Notes under the pieces: model-generated
What the model saw: only the letters and a program-made list of their open reading frames with translations
Databases searched by the model: none
What the model was told of the DNA's origin: nothing
Shown here: one piece after another, positions 35,302-44,054 of the stretch
Position numbering within the stretch: the first letter of the stretch is position 1
Layout: every line of letters starts with the position of its first letter
Translations under genes and position numbers: made by a program
NCBI RefSeq assembly: GCF_001513785.1
Contig: NZ_LNQS01000001.1
Coordinates: forward strand, 806,001 to 870,000
Direction: 5' to 3'
Length of the DNA stretch: 64,000 bases
From: Rheinheimera sp. EpRS3
GTDB taxonomy: Bacteria > Pseudomonadota > Gammaproteobacteria > Enterobacterales > Alteromonadaceae

Positions 35302-35808
35302 ATGAGAGCGCTACTACTAAGTTGTTTGCTGTTGCTAAGCGCCCAGGCAGGTGCCAATACGCCCGCCAGTGATCAGCTGGAGCAGCTGAAACAGCAGGTT
35401 ATTCAGTTAAACCGCGAGCTGTTTTTGCTGGAGGAAGAATTGTTATTTCCACCGCAAACTCAACTTGCTGTGTTTTTGTCGGTAGACAGCGGCCAGTTTT
35501 TCCAGCTCGACAGTGTTGAGCTAATGCTGAACGACAAACCGGTAGAGGGCCATTTATACACTGCTCAGCAGTGGGATGCGCTAAAACGTGGTGCTATCCA
35601 GCCGTTGTACAAAGGCAATGTTAAAGCCGGAGAGCATAACCTGACGGCGGTATTTGTTGGCAAAGGGCCGGACAACCGCGACTACCGCCGTGCAGTAAGT
35701 TACCGCTTTAATAAAGCAGAAGATGCCGTATTGCTGGAGCTGCAGGTAAAAGATCGCAGCAGTGATTATCAACCTGAATTTATTGTGCAGCCATGGTCAA
35801 ACGACTGA
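35302..35808 (+). CDS. Small periplasmic coiled-coil protein, unknown
   Basis: A 168-residue exported protein. Signal peptide about 1-19 (ending AGA), a short coiled coil (about 24-46: DQLEQLKQQVIQLNRELFLLEEELL), then a beta-rich domain with phrases such as VFLSVDSGQFFQLDSVELMLNDKPV and GEHNLTAVFVGKGPDNRDY. The latter resembles a small sandwich domain that may bind another envelope protein. I do not recognise a named family. It overlaps the next gene by 16 bp and starts the part of the run that encodes TPR and TolQR-like proteins. Confidence 0.65.
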   Translation: MRALLLSCLLLLSAQAGANTPASDQLEQLKQQVIQLNRELFLLEEELLFPPQTQLAVFLSVDSGQFFQLDSVELMLNDKPVEGHLYTAQQWDALKRGAIQPLYKGNVKAGEHNLTAVFVGKGPDNRDYRRAVSYRFNKAEDAVLLELQVKDRSSDYQPEFIVQPWSND

Positions 35809-37640
35809 TAGTGCCCGTCAGCCTGGTATTGCTATCTGTTTTTGTGATGGCAGAGCCGGTATCGCTTAGCGAAAAACATTATCGCCAGGCGGCGTGGGCC
35901 TTTTATCAGCAACAACCTGCCAGCGCGCTTGAAGCGCTGCAACTGGCGCCGCAGCAGGATGGCCGCATCCGCTTACTGGAAGCCGGTTTGTATTTGCAAC
36001 TGGCTATGCCGCAACATGCTGCTACTGCGCTGGAACAGGTGTTGGCACAGCCTGCAGATGATAACGCCGTACCTCAGGCTCTGAAAAATATTGCCTTATT
36101 GCAGTTTGCCCGTTATCAGTTAGAACTGGGCAATAAAACCGCTGCCCGCCAGTATCTGGAGCAGGTGAATATTACCGCCGATGGTGCCTGGCGCGGCCAG
36201 CAGCAACTGCTAAGCCAGCTTATTCACTGGCCGGATATCAGTGTGCCGCCCCAGCCGGATTTTGTCTCACTGGCAGATCAGCCAGAAATGCCTTATGTCA
36301 TCAGTAATCAGGCGCTGGTGCTGGCAAAGCAGCAGCCAGAACAGGCGCTTAACTGGCTGGCCGGGTTGCAGCAGCAATTTGTCACGCCAGCTGAGCAAGG
36401 CTTCTGGCAACAGCTGTTTTCCGGACGCTGGAGTTTACTTAGCCGGCCTGATGGTTTTGTTTATCCTGATGACGAAAAGCAGGCGCTGGATGATTACCTA
36501 CAGCTTACTCAGGCCCAGCTGCATATTCAGCTGCAGGATTATGCCGCAGCCGATGCTATTCTGGCTAACTTTGGCCGCGACAGTGTGCTTAGCAGCAATG
36601 CGCTGGAGCTATATAGCTATATTCTTACCGAGCAGCGGCATATTCCGGCTTTGCTGGCAGTATTGCAGCAACAGATCCGTCAGCAACCGTTTAGCAACAC
36701 GGCCTGGCAAGCGGCAACCCGCATCGGCGAGCAGTTAGAGCGGGCATTGCAGCCCGATGATGCGCTGGCCGCTTACAACTGGGCCGACAATTACTATCAG
36801 CAGCAATACCAGCTGATTAATCAGCAGGCGAATCCGCTTCAGGTGCAGCAAGTGGTGCAAGGTGCCAGCCAGTGGCAGCAATTACAGTTAACTAACGACA
36901 ACAATCTGTACCGGCTACAGCAGGATATTATTGCGCTACAGCAACAGCTTACGGCTGCACCAGAGCGCCAGCAGCGGCTGACGAGCTTGCAGCAAACGGC
37001 TGAGTTTAAGTTAAACCAGCAACAACAATTACTCAGCAGCCAGTTGCCACAGCTTAGTGCACGGCGCCAGCAATTGCAGGGTGAGTTTGCGGCAGTACAG
37101 CAGCAAATCAGCGCATTAACAGACAATAGCCTGCCGCTGGCTCTGACACAGGGCAAGCTGTACCAGCAGGTAAGCAGGCTGCAGCGTGCCGGGCAACATT
37201 TACAGCAGTTACCGCCTGAGCAGGCCGACACTTACAGTCAGCGCCTGACCCGGCTGCGTGGTTTGTTGCAGTGGCAATATTATGAAGATAGCGCCGCGCA
37301 GCAATATCAGCTTAGCCGGTTGCAGCAGCAAATCAGCATGGCGCTTACTGAGCTGGATAACCGCTTACAGGCACTGCGCCGGCAAGGCACACAAACTGAC
37401 CGGCTGCGTCGGCAACAGCAACGCTTAACCGAATTAAGCGCGCAGCAGCAACAGCTGAACCTGGCGCTGTTAAGCCAGCAACAGCAATTACTGGCGCAGC
37501 TGAATCAGCGGTTACAACAGCACCGCCAGCAAGATATCGCGCGGTTGCAACAGTTGCAGCGGCACAATAAAGAATCACTGGCCCGGGTGATGGAACTGGT
37601 ATTGCTAAAGCGTGCCGCTAACAGCGGAGGCCAGCCATGA
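35793..37640 (+). CDS. Gln-rich periplasmic repeat and coiled-coil protein
   Basis: A 615-residue exported protein with a signal peptide (about 1-20). Residues about 25-320 are TPR-like helical repeats (HYRQAAWAFYQQQPASALEAL, LYLQLAMPQHAATAL). Residues about 350-610 are long coiled coil, extremely rich in Gln, Leu and Arg (repeated QQQ, RLQQ, LTSLQQ). Such a rod could span a good part of the periplasm. It overlaps both neighbours by a few bases (ATGA into the next gene), so strict co-translation is likely. It has no close match that I recognise; a structural element of the envelope complex is inferred. Confidence 0.65.
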   Translation: MVKRLIVPVSLVLLSVFVMAEPVSLSEKHYRQAAWAFYQQQPASALEALQLAPQQDGRIRLLEAGLYLQLAMPQHAATALEQVLAQPADDNAVPQALKNIALLQFARYQLELGNKTAARQYLEQVNITADGAWRGQQQLLSQLIHWPDISVPPQPDFVSLADQPEMPYVISNQALVLAKQQPEQALNWLAGLQQQFVTPAEQGFWQQLFSGRWSLLSRPDGFVYPDDEKQALDDYLQLTQAQLHIQLQDYAAADAILANFGRDSVLSSNALELYSYILTEQRHIPALLAVLQQQIRQQPFSNTAWQAATRIGEQLERALQPDDALAAYNWADNYYQQQYQLINQQANPLQVQQVVQGASQWQQLQLTNDNNLYRLQQDIIALQQQLTAAPERQQRLTSLQQTAEFKLNQQQQLLSSQLPQLSARRQQLQGEFAAVQQQISALTDNSLPLALTQGKLYQQVSRLQRAGQHLQQLPPEQADTYSQRLTRLRGLLQWQYYEDSAAQQYQLSRLQQQISMALTELDNRLQALRRQGTQTDRLRRQQQRLTELSAQQQQLNLALLSQQQQLLAQLNQRLQQHRQQDIARLQQLQRHNKESLARVMELVLLKRAANSGGQP

Positions 37641-40507
37641 GCCTGTTACGCATTAGTGTGCTGGCCGCAGCCTGTAGTTTACTGCTACAAAGCTGTAGTT
37701 CAGTGCCCGAGCAAAACAAACGGCCGCGACTGGCGGATTTACCGGCGTTTGATCGCAGCATGCTGTCTGCTGATCTTAGCGTAAGCGAGCAACAACTGGA
37801 TCTGATATACCAGCAGATACTCAGCATGCAGCCAGCCGAACAAACGCGTAAGCGTATTTTGTATCGCTTATCGCAAATGCACACCAGCCAACTGGAACAA
37901 TCTGAGCTGCCAACGGCACAGGAGCAAACTGCACTGCGTGCTTTAGTGCAGCGCTACGAGCAACTGCTGCGTGATTATCCGCAAGAACCAAACAACGAGC
38001 TTATCCGCTATCAGCTGGCGCGCAGTTACGATTTACTGGCCGAGCAAAACGCCTGCCTGCAGCAGTTGGATATTTTGCTGCGCGATTACCCATCTTCACC
38101 CTTTGCCAGCGAAGTATGGTTTCGTAAAGCCGATATTCACTACAGCTTTGCTGATTACGAGGCCGCCTTAGCTGCCTATTTAGCCGTGCTGAACGGCACC
38201 GACCTGACCTTAAAGCAGCACGCCCGTTATATGGCTGGCTGGAGTTACTTTAAATTACAGCAGTTTGAACAGGCCGATGAGCAGTTTTTGCATCTGCTGG
38301 ATGATACCTATACTGAATTACTGCTGACAGAAAACACCCAGCCACAGCAAAGCCTGCGCAGTGAAGTACTGCGGACCTTAAGCATTTCACTCAGTTATCA
38401 GCAACAAGGCCAAAGCCTGCAGGCACTATTACAACGGGTGCCTTATCGCAGTGGTGAGCGCTCAGTGGTGTATGTGGCCGAGCTGTATCAGACACTGGCG
38501 CGTTTTTTAGCAGAAAAACAATTGCTGAGCGAAAGCCTGCAAAGTTACCGGCTGTTTATTCAGCATTACCCGGCAACCATCACCGCAGCAGAATTTCAGC
38601 TGCTGCTGATTGAACATTATCTGGCGTCAGGTGAAGCCGATTTAGCCCTTAGCGCGCAGCAGGAATATATCAGCCTGTTTGGCCCCGGCTCAGCATTCTG
38701 GCAGCAGGCCCGCAGCGCCGAGCTGGCGCAAGTGCAACCATTATTGCTGCAGTATCTGGATTACTTTGCCCGCGCCCATTATGCCCGCGCCACGGCGTTG
38801 CAGGGCGGGGAGAGAATAACCGGCTTTGCCGCGGCCATACCGCTTTGGCAAGCCATGCTGACAGTACTGCAGCAAACGCCAAACAGCGCGCACCCGCCTG
38901 CGGATACTAGCTACCCGCAGGCGGACTTAAGCTACCTGCTGGCAGAATCTTATGCCGGTGCTGGCCAGTATGATGCCGCGCTTGAGCTTTATACCTGGCT
39001 TGGCTACCAAGCGCCATTAACCGATGCCAGCTTGTTTAGTGCGCAGGATGCCGCTTATAAAGCTTTACTGCTCAGCGAGCAGTTATCGTCTCAAAGTGAC
39101 GCAGCAGCACTGGCTCTGTGGCAACAGCAAAGCCGTTTTGTGGCGCAGCACCGCCAGCACCCTGCAGCACAGCAAGTGGCGTTGCAACAGCTGCAACAAC
39201 GTTATAGCGAGCAGGATTACCATGCCGTACTGCTACACAGCGCTGATGTGATTAACTGGGGCGATAATCTGCAAAGCTCAGCTACGAATAACTCAGCTAC
39301 GCAAAACTCAGCAGCGCCAAGCCAGCGCGCATTAGTGCAGGAAGCGCAGTTTTTACAAAGCCAGAGCGAGCTGGCACTAAAGCAATATGCCGCTGCAGAG
39401 CAGAGTATTAACTCGCTATTACAGCAAACCTTGTCAGCAGATCGCCGCGAACTGTTAACGGCACAACTGGCGTCCAGTATTTATCAGCAGGCACAGCAAA
39501 AAGATGCAACTTTAGTAGCAGTGCAGGCACATTTACAGCGTTTGTTAAGCGCATTGCCGCAGTCGGAATATCACGAAGCCGCGGCTTATCAGCAAATAGA
39601 ATTACAGCTGGCGGCCAGGGATTATCCGGCAGCAATTACGCTGCTAAGTGCTTTTATTCAGCGTTATCCTGGTACTGAGCGCACGGTGGCCGCCAAAGCA
39701 CTGCTGCTGGACAGTTACGAGCAAGCAGAGCAATGGGACAAAGCCGCCGCTCAGCTAATAGCACTGAGCAGCGAAGGTGATGTGCAGCAACAGCGCGAAG
39801 CCCTGTACCTGGCTGCACAGTATTATCAGCGCGCTAACAGTAACGACAAAGCGCTTGATGCCTGGCGCAGCTATGCCAACCGTTATCCGCAGCCGCATCT
39901 GTTGGCGCAGGAAGCGCGTTATCAACTGGTGCAGCTGTATCAGGCGCAGCGGGATCTGTCGCGGCAAAATTTCTGGCGGGAAAAAATTGCCAGCTTTGAG
40001 CAACAGTTTGCCAGCGAAGGAAACGAGCGTACCCAGCAGTTAGCGGCGCAGGCGTTGCTGCAACTGGGGCAGCACGAAAGCAGTTTATTTGCCGCAATCA
40101 GGCTTAGCCATCCGCTGCGGCAAAGCTTACAACAAAAACGTCAGCATATGAGTGGTGCTATTAAGCACTATGAGCAAGCCATTAGCTATGGCGTGGCCTC
40201 AATGGTTAGTGAAGCCCAGTTCAGAGTAGCGGAGTTATATCAGCAAATGGCCACGGCTTTGCTGCAGTCAGACCGGCCCAAAGGGCTGGACGAGCTGGCG
40301 CTGGAAGAATACGAGCTATTGCTGGAAGAGCAGGCGTTTCCGTTTGAAGAGCAAGCCATTGCTATTTACCAGCAAAATACCCGCCTGACTCAACAGCAGG
40401 TATGGGACAGTTGGGTGCAGCAAAGTTTTATCCGGTTGGCGCAGTTGCTGCCGGCCAAATTTAATAAAACCGAAGCCTATACCGGAGTAGCCGATGCCGC
40501 TGATTAA
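37637..40507 (+). CDS. Large TPR-repeat outer-membrane lipoprotein
   Basis: A 956-residue lipoprotein; lipobox LQSC with Cys20. The mature protein is a long series of TPR-type repeats of the YbgF/GltE style (LRDYPSSPFASEVWFRKADIHYSFADYEAALAAYLAV; IQRYPGTERTVAAKALLLDSYEQAEQWDKAA; AWRSYANRYPQP). A low-complexity insertion with a 15-bp tandem repeat lies at 39277-39321 and a 10-bp inverted repeat at 38894-38924. Architecture and context recall the TPR lipoproteins (AglT/GltE) of the myxobacterial Agl/Glt machine. It overlaps the upstream gene by four bases and the downstream gene by 14. Confidence 0.7.
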   Translation: MSLLRISVLAAACSLLLQSCSSVPEQNKRPRLADLPAFDRSMLSADLSVSEQQLDLIYQQILSMQPAEQTRKRILYRLSQMHTSQLEQSELPTAQEQTALRALVQRYEQLLRDYPQEPNNELIRYQLARSYDLLAEQNACLQQLDILLRDYPSSPFASEVWFRKADIHYSFADYEAALAAYLAVLNGTDLTLKQHARYMAGWSYFKLQQFEQADEQFLHLLDDTYTELLLTENTQPQQSLRSEVLRTLSISLSYQQQGQSLQALLQRVPYRSGERSVVYVAELYQTLARFLAEKQLLSESLQSYRLFIQHYPATITAAEFQLLLIEHYLASGEADLALSAQQEYISLFGPGSAFWQQARSAELAQVQPLLLQYLDYFARAHYARATALQGGERITGFAAAIPLWQAMLTVLQQTPNSAHPPADTSYPQADLSYLLAESYAGAGQYDAALELYTWLGYQAPLTDASLFSAQDAAYKALLLSEQLSSQSDAAALALWQQQSRFVAQHRQHPAAQQVALQQLQQRYSEQDYHAVLLHSADVINWGDNLQSSATNNSATQNSAAPSQRALVQEAQFLQSQSELALKQYAAAEQSINSLLQQTLSADRRELLTAQLASSIYQQAQQKDATLVAVQAHLQRLLSALPQSEYHEAAAYQQIELQLAARDYPAAITLLSAFIQRYPGTERTVAAKALLLDSYEQAEQWDKAAAQLIALSSEGDVQQQREALYLAAQYYQRANSNDKALDAWRSYANRYPQPHLLAQEARYQLVQLYQAQRDLSRQNFWREKIASFEQQFASEGNERTQQLAAQALLQLGQHESSLFAAIRLSHPLRQSLQQKRQHMSGAIKHYEQAISYGVASMVSEAQFRVAELYQQMATALLQSDRPKGLDELALEEYELLLEEQAFPFEEQAIAIYQQNTRLTQQQVWDSWVQQSFIRLAQLLPAKFNKTEAYTGVADAAD
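38894..38924. repeat. GC-rich 10-bp inverted repeat inside the TPR lipoprotein gene
   Basis: CCGCCTGCGG (38894-38903) and CCGCAGGCGG (38915-38924) are perfect complements around an 11-base loop. The segment encodes a Pro/Asp/Tyr-rich turn between TPR units. It could form a strong mRNA hairpin within the operon. Confidence 0.6.
39277..39321 (+). repeat. Three copies of a 15-bp tandem repeat in coding sequence
   Basis: CTCAGCTACG begins at 39277 and 39292, and a variant CTCAGCAGCG at 39307, giving a 15-bp period in frame. It encodes a Ser/Ala/Thr/Asn-rich linker in the TPR lipoprotein. Copy-number change would lengthen or shorten the linker without a frameshift. Confidence 0.7.
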
Positions 40508-41102
40508 GCCTGCTTTGGTTAAGTATTTTCTGGCAGCAGCCTTATGCAGCCTGGCCGCTTGCAGCCAGTTGCCGGTAAATACTGCCCCTGTAACACCTGT
40601 TGTTGCAGCACCGCAGTTAAGCGCTTTACAGCAGCAACAGTTTGATGAGGGCAAAGCGTTGTTAGTCGCCGGCCAGTATAGTGCGGCGCAAAACATCTTC
40701 AGTGCGCTGGCAACGCAGCAAAGCAGCTTTGCCGGTATCTGGTATAACCTGGCGTTAAGCCAGTGGCACAGTGGTGATGCTGCCAGCGCACAAAGCAGCC
40801 TGCAACAGGCGGTGCATGCCTCTGCCGCTCACAGTGCCAGCCATAATTTGCTAGGTATTTTGGCCCGCCAGCAAGGTAACTTTCGCCAGGCTGAGCGGCA
40901 TTTTCAGCGGGCGTTACAGGCACAACCAGATTACGCCATAGTGCATAAAAATCTGGCATTTTTATATGAGCTGTACCTCGGCCAGCCGCTAGCGGCGCAT
41001 TACCACTACCAGCAATACTATGCCATGACGCAAGATGAGCAGGCGAAAGCCTGGCTGGCACTGCTGGAACAACAATTGGATCAGGAGGCAGCGAATGAAT
41101 AG
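40494..41102 (+). CDS. TPR lipoprotein
   Basis: A 202-residue lipoprotein with lipobox LAAC (Cys near residue 23). Residues about 55-185 have three TPR-like units (GKALLVAGQYSAAQNIFSAL; SHNLLGILARQQGNFRQAERHFQRALQAQPDYAIVHKNLAFLYEL). It overlaps the large TPR lipoprotein gene by 14 bp and the next small gene by eight. Together with the 956-residue protein it gives the run two lipid-anchored TPR proteins, like the PilF- or GltE-type partners in other trans-envelope machines. Confidence 0.75.
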   Translation: MPLIKPALVKYFLAAALCSLAACSQLPVNTAPVTPVVAAPQLSALQQQQFDEGKALLVAGQYSAAQNIFSALATQQSSFAGIWYNLALSQWHSGDAASAQSSLQQAVHASAAHSASHNLLGILARQQGNFRQAERHFQRALQAQPDYAIVHKNLAFLYELYLGQPLAAHYHYQQYYAMTQDEQAKAWLALLEQQLDQEAANE

Positions 41103-41397
41103 GCTGATGTTAGTTGGCATAGTGTTAGTGGCCAGTTTTAGCCTGCTGGCGCAACAGCGCACGCAGCAGGTACAGGTGGAAAGCACTATTAGTGGTAATC
41201 AGGAGCAACCGAAAACCATTTATGTGCTGCCGTGGCAAAGCCCGGTTAGCGTGATCCGCATTCCCGGTGAGCCATTAACCCAGCAGGCACCGGCACTGTC
41301 GCCACTGGATCGGCAGCAATTTTTACGTTTTATCGCTGTACAGCAGGGCAACCAGGCTGGCGCGGCTACCCCAACAGTTAATCCACAAAAGCAATAA
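41095..41397 (+). CDS. Small exported protein, unknown
   Basis: 100 residues from ATG 41095, which has an excellent AGGAGG site; longer in-frame starts are not supported. The first ~20 residues (MNRLMLVGIVLVASFSLLA) are a signal peptide or anchor. The mature part is short and polar, with TIYVLPWQSPVSVIRIPGEPL in the middle and a Gln/Pro/Ala-rich end. It sits between a TPR lipoprotein and the TolQ-like gene. Not recognised; perhaps a small accessory subunit. Confidence 0.6.
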   Translation: MNRLMLVGIVLVASFSLLAQQRTQQVQVESTISGNQEQPKTIYVLPWQSPVSVIRIPGEPLTQQAPALSPLDRQQFLRFIAVQQGNQAGAATPTVNPQKQ

Positions 41398-41410
41398 GAG
41401 GACATTTTTC

Positions 41411-42070
41411 ATGGAGTTGTTAAACGGCATGGTTCGGTTTTTACAGGAAGGCGGCGTATTTATTTACCCTATCGCCTTTATCCTGGTGCTTGGCATCGTT
41501 ATTGCCGTTGAACGCTGGTGGTTTTTACGCAGTGTGTATGGCGTAAACCAGCGCGCTATGGCGCAGGTACAAAGTGCAGTAGCACAGGCCGACACCAGCC
41601 GCATTGTACAACTGGCCGCCAGCAGTAGTGCTCCAATTCTGGCGATGCTGGCCAGTGGCGTACACCGGCTGCGCTCATCGTCCAAGCGTGAAGATATGGA
41701 GTACGCGATGGAAGAAGTGGTACTGGAATACAGTCTGCGTCTGCAAAAACGCACACCTTTTCTGGCCACCCTGGCCAACGTAGCCACTTTGCTTGGCCTG
41801 CTGGGGACCATTATGGGTTTAATTGCCGCGTTTTCGGCGGTAGCCAATGCTGATCCTTCAGAGAAAGCCAGCTTGCTGTCATCGAGTATTTCGGTAGCAA
41901 TGAACACCACCGCCTTTGGCCTTATTACCGCCATTCCACTGGTGTTTGTCCATGCCTTACTGCAGGGCAAAACAGCCAGCATTATCGATACCATGGAAAT
42001 GGTCGGCATTAAGCTGATGAACAGTATTGCCAAACAAACTGATGGTGGCGCGGATGATAAAAAGGCGTAA
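41411..42070 (+). CDS. MotA/TolQ/ExbB proton-channel protein
   Basis: A 219-residue inner-membrane protein with three transmembrane helices (about 16-36, 117-142 and 160-183). The family signature is in LATLANVATLLGLLGTIMGLIAAFSAV with conserved small residues and Thr lining the channel. With TolR/ExbD partners it forms a proton-driven motor. Ribosome site GAGGAC. The TolR-like gene downstream overlaps it by 17 bp. The gene is not in a tol-pal or exb-tonB iron context: neighbours are TPR lipoproteins and AgmX, so it is closer to AglR in arrangement. Confidence 0.88.
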   Translation: MELLNGMVRFLQEGGVFIYPIAFILVLGIVIAVERWWFLRSVYGVNQRAMAQVQSAVAQADTSRIVQLAASSSAPILAMLASGVHRLRSSSKREDMEYAMEEVVLEYSLRLQKRTPFLATLANVATLLGLLGTIMGLIAAFSAVANADPSEKASLLSSSISVAMNTTAFGLITAIPLVFVHALLQGKTASIIDTMEMVGIKLMNSIAKQTDGGADDKKA

Positions 42071-42572
42071 AGCACCCCTTGCCGATGCCGAGCTTGATAT
42101 CACGTCCTTTATGAACCTGATGATCGTGCTGGTGCCGGTATTACTGCTAAGCCTGGTGTTTGCGCAAATTCGCGTGCTGAATATTCAGCTGCCGCCATTA
42201 AGCGAACAGCAACTGCAGCAAGAGCAAGAACAGCCGCAGCAACTGGAACTGGAAATTCACGCCGACAGGCTGCGGCTGAATTATCCGGCCGGTGAACCGC
42301 TGCGGGTATTTGAACTGACAGAGCAAGGCAGGCTGGATTTTGCCGCGCTTAGCCTGTATTTACAGGATTTAAAGCTAACCTTTTCGCAAAAACAGATAAA
42401 AAAACAAGATATTACCATTCTGGCACCCGACGATCTGGACTACCAGACGCTGGTAACGGCAATGGACACCGTGCGCTCGTTTAAAGCCGTGGTAGCCGCG
42501 CAGTTGGTAGATGCAGAGCTATTTCCGCAAATATCACTGGGCGAGTTACCCAAAGCGGAGGGCAGTGAATGA
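42054..42572 (+). CDS. TolR/ExbD-like protein 1, Asn in place of the membrane Asp
   Basis: A 172-residue bitopic protein from ATG 42054, inside the end of the TolQ-like gene. One N-terminal helix (about 18-38) precedes a periplasmic domain ending KAVVAAQLVDAELFPQISLGELP. The position that normally holds the proton-carrying Asp of TolR/ExbD reads FMNLM (Asn21); the nearest acids, Glu13 and Asp15, lie just before the helix. The protein may not carry protons itself. It is followed by a second TolR-like gene with normal Asp, overlapping by four bases. Confidence 0.82.
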   Translation: MIKRRKAPLADAELDITSFMNLMIVLVPVLLLSLVFAQIRVLNIQLPPLSEQQLQQEQEQPQQLELEIHADRLRLNYPAGEPLRVFELTEQGRLDFAALSLYLQDLKLTFSQKQIKKQDITILAPDDLDYQTLVTAMDTVRSFKAVVAAQLVDAELFPQISLGELPKAEGSE

Positions 42573-43090
42573 AAATGTCATTTCGCGCCAAACGCTTAGA
42601 GCGGCAGAACCAACGTTTGGCGCAGGCTGGTAAACTGAACCTGGTCGCGCTGATGGATATTTTCACCATACTGGTATTCTTTTTAATGGTGAACCAGTCT
42701 GAAGTTAAAGTGCTGCAAAGCAATAAAGAGATCAACTTACCGCGTTCAGTATCTGAGCAGTTACCCAGCGAAAAAGTGATGTTAACCATTACCACCAACG
42801 GTGTGCTGGTGCAGGGTAAACCGGTGTGGCAGGGCGATTGGCAGCAAGACAGCAACAACTGGCTGCCTGAGCTTACTGAGGCGTTAACTGTCGAGCTGAA
42901 TTATCTGGCCAACCGGGCCGGGCCTTTAGCGCCAGAGCAACAGCCGGTTGGCCGGGCGCTGACGATACTGGGTGATGCTGCTACGCCTTATGCGCTGCTG
43001 CGCCAGTTAATGGCTATTTGTGCTGCTACCGAATACCGCGATTTATCGCTGGCGGTGGAAGCTATGGCGCCAGCTGTGGAGGCGCCATGA
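42569..43090 (+). CDS. TolR/ExbD-like protein 2 with canonical Asp
   Basis: A 173-residue bitopic protein. The transmembrane helix (about 24-43) contains LVALMDIFTILVFFLMV with Asp30 at the conserved proton-binding site. The periplasmic part has VMLTITTNGVLVQGKPVW and a C-terminal ALLRQLMAICAATEYRDLSLAVE, as in ExbD/TolR. One TolQ with two TolR homologues also occurs in the AglR-X-V type motors. It overlaps both neighbours by four bases (ATGA). Confidence 0.86.
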   Translation: MKMSFRAKRLERQNQRLAQAGKLNLVALMDIFTILVFFLMVNQSEVKVLQSNKEINLPRSVSEQLPSEKVMLTITTNGVLVQGKPVWQGDWQQDSNNWLPELTEALTVELNYLANRAGPLAPEQQPVGRALTILGDAATPYALLRQLMAICAATEYRDLSLAVEAMAPAVEAP

Positions 43091-44031
43091 CAGCAGCGAT
43101 CCTGACTGACAGCAGTTGGCAATTTGAAGATAAGCGCTTTTACCGGCTGTTATGGCTGGGTTTTGCGCTATGGCTGATATTTGCGGTACTGATACCCGCG
43201 CTGACAGTGCCAGAGCGTAGCCGGCAAGTACAGGAGCAACTGCCGCCGCAGCTGGCGCGGGTAGTGCTGGAAGAGCGCAAAGCCCCACCGCCACCAGAGC
43301 CGCCACCCGTGCAGGAACCGTTGCCACAGCCAAAACCCGAGCCGGTTGCCGTAACCGAACCTGTGCCCGCCGTCGCTGAACCGGTAAAGCCGGACCCACA
43401 ACGTGCGCGTGAACAGGCGCAGCAGGCCGGTTTGCTGGCAATGAAAGATGATTTGGCAGAGCTTAGGCAAAGCTTTCTGCTGAACAATACCGCACCACAG
43501 GTAAAAAGCAGCGGTGAACAACAAGCTACCCAGGTAGAGCGTAAGCTGCTGCGCAATGACGCCAGTAAACAATTTGCGGCGGCGCAGGCGGCTGCAGTGG
43601 CTGGCGATATAGCACGTTCTGAACTGGCTGATACCGGCACGACCGCGCTGGCCGAAGCTGAACTAAAGGGCTTATCGGCCACCGGCAGCGCTGAGCAGCA
43701 AAGCCGCAGCAATGCCAATGCCAGCACTAACAGCGCCGGGCAGGGCCGCTCAGAAGCGGCTATCCGTCGGGTGCTGGAAGCAAATAAAAGCAGCTTGTAC
43801 ACGCTGTACAGCCGGGCTTTACGTGCTAACCCTTTACTAAAAGGCAAGGTGGTGTTTGAGCTGGTTATTAAGCCAGACGGTAGCCTGGCAGAAGTTACCA
43901 TAGTGCAAAGTGAGCTTAACGACAGCAAGCTGGAGCGGCAGTTGGTGCTGCGCTTAGGTTCCGTTAATTTTGGTGCTGAAGCTGTAGCTTTAACCCGTTC
44001 ACGGTGGACAGTAGAATTTTTACCGGGCTGA
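43087..44031 (+). CDS. AgmX/TonB-like energy-transducing protein
   Basis: 314 residues from ATG 43087. A short cytoplasmic start and one transmembrane helix (about 21-43) are followed by a Pro/Glu/Val-rich segment (about 68-105, PPPPEPPPVQEPLPQPKPEP) that could cross the periplasm. After a Gln/Ala/Ser linker, the C-terminal domain (about 215-314: EAAIRRVLEANKSSLYTLYSRALRANPLLKGKVVFELVIKPDGSLAEVTI) matches the AgmX/PglI C-terminal type, related to TonB. It would transfer motor energy to an outer-membrane partner. It overlaps the second TolR gene as ATGA. Confidence 0.84.
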   Translation: MTAAILTDSSWQFEDKRFYRLLWLGFALWLIFAVLIPALTVPERSRQVQEQLPPQLARVVLEERKAPPPPEPPPVQEPLPQPKPEPVAVTEPVPAVAEPVKPDPQRAREQAQQAGLLAMKDDLAELRQSFLLNNTAPQVKSSGEQQATQVERKLLRNDASKQFAAAQAAAVAGDIARSELADTGTTALAEAELKGLSATGSAEQQSRSNANASTNSAGQGRSEAAIRRVLEANKSSLYTLYSRALRANPLLKGKVVFELVIKPDGSLAEVTIVQSELNDSKLERQLVLRLGSVNFGAEAVALTRSRWTVEFLPG

Positions 44032-44054
44032 TAACACAGCCGGAGGTGATAAAA

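Noticed and set aside
39277-39321. CRISPR-like repeat
   Set aside because: Three 15-bp units without spacers, in frame within a coding gene; no cas genes in the window.
41464-42075. Antisense frame of 203 codons opposite the TolQ-like gene
   Set aside because: Mirror of a strongly conserved membrane protein; no supporting signals.
43140-43928. Long antisense frame (262 codons) opposite the AgmX-like gene
   Set aside because: It arises from the Pro/Ala/Ser-rich coding strand, has Ser/Cys-rich composition and no ribosome site. The plus strand has clear domain matches and operon overlap.
41411-44031. Ordinary Tol-Pal or TonB-ExbBD iron-uptake locus
   Set aside because: No tolB, pal or TonB-dependent receptor nearby; two TolR genes plus an AgmX-type C-terminus and TPR lipoproteins differ from both.
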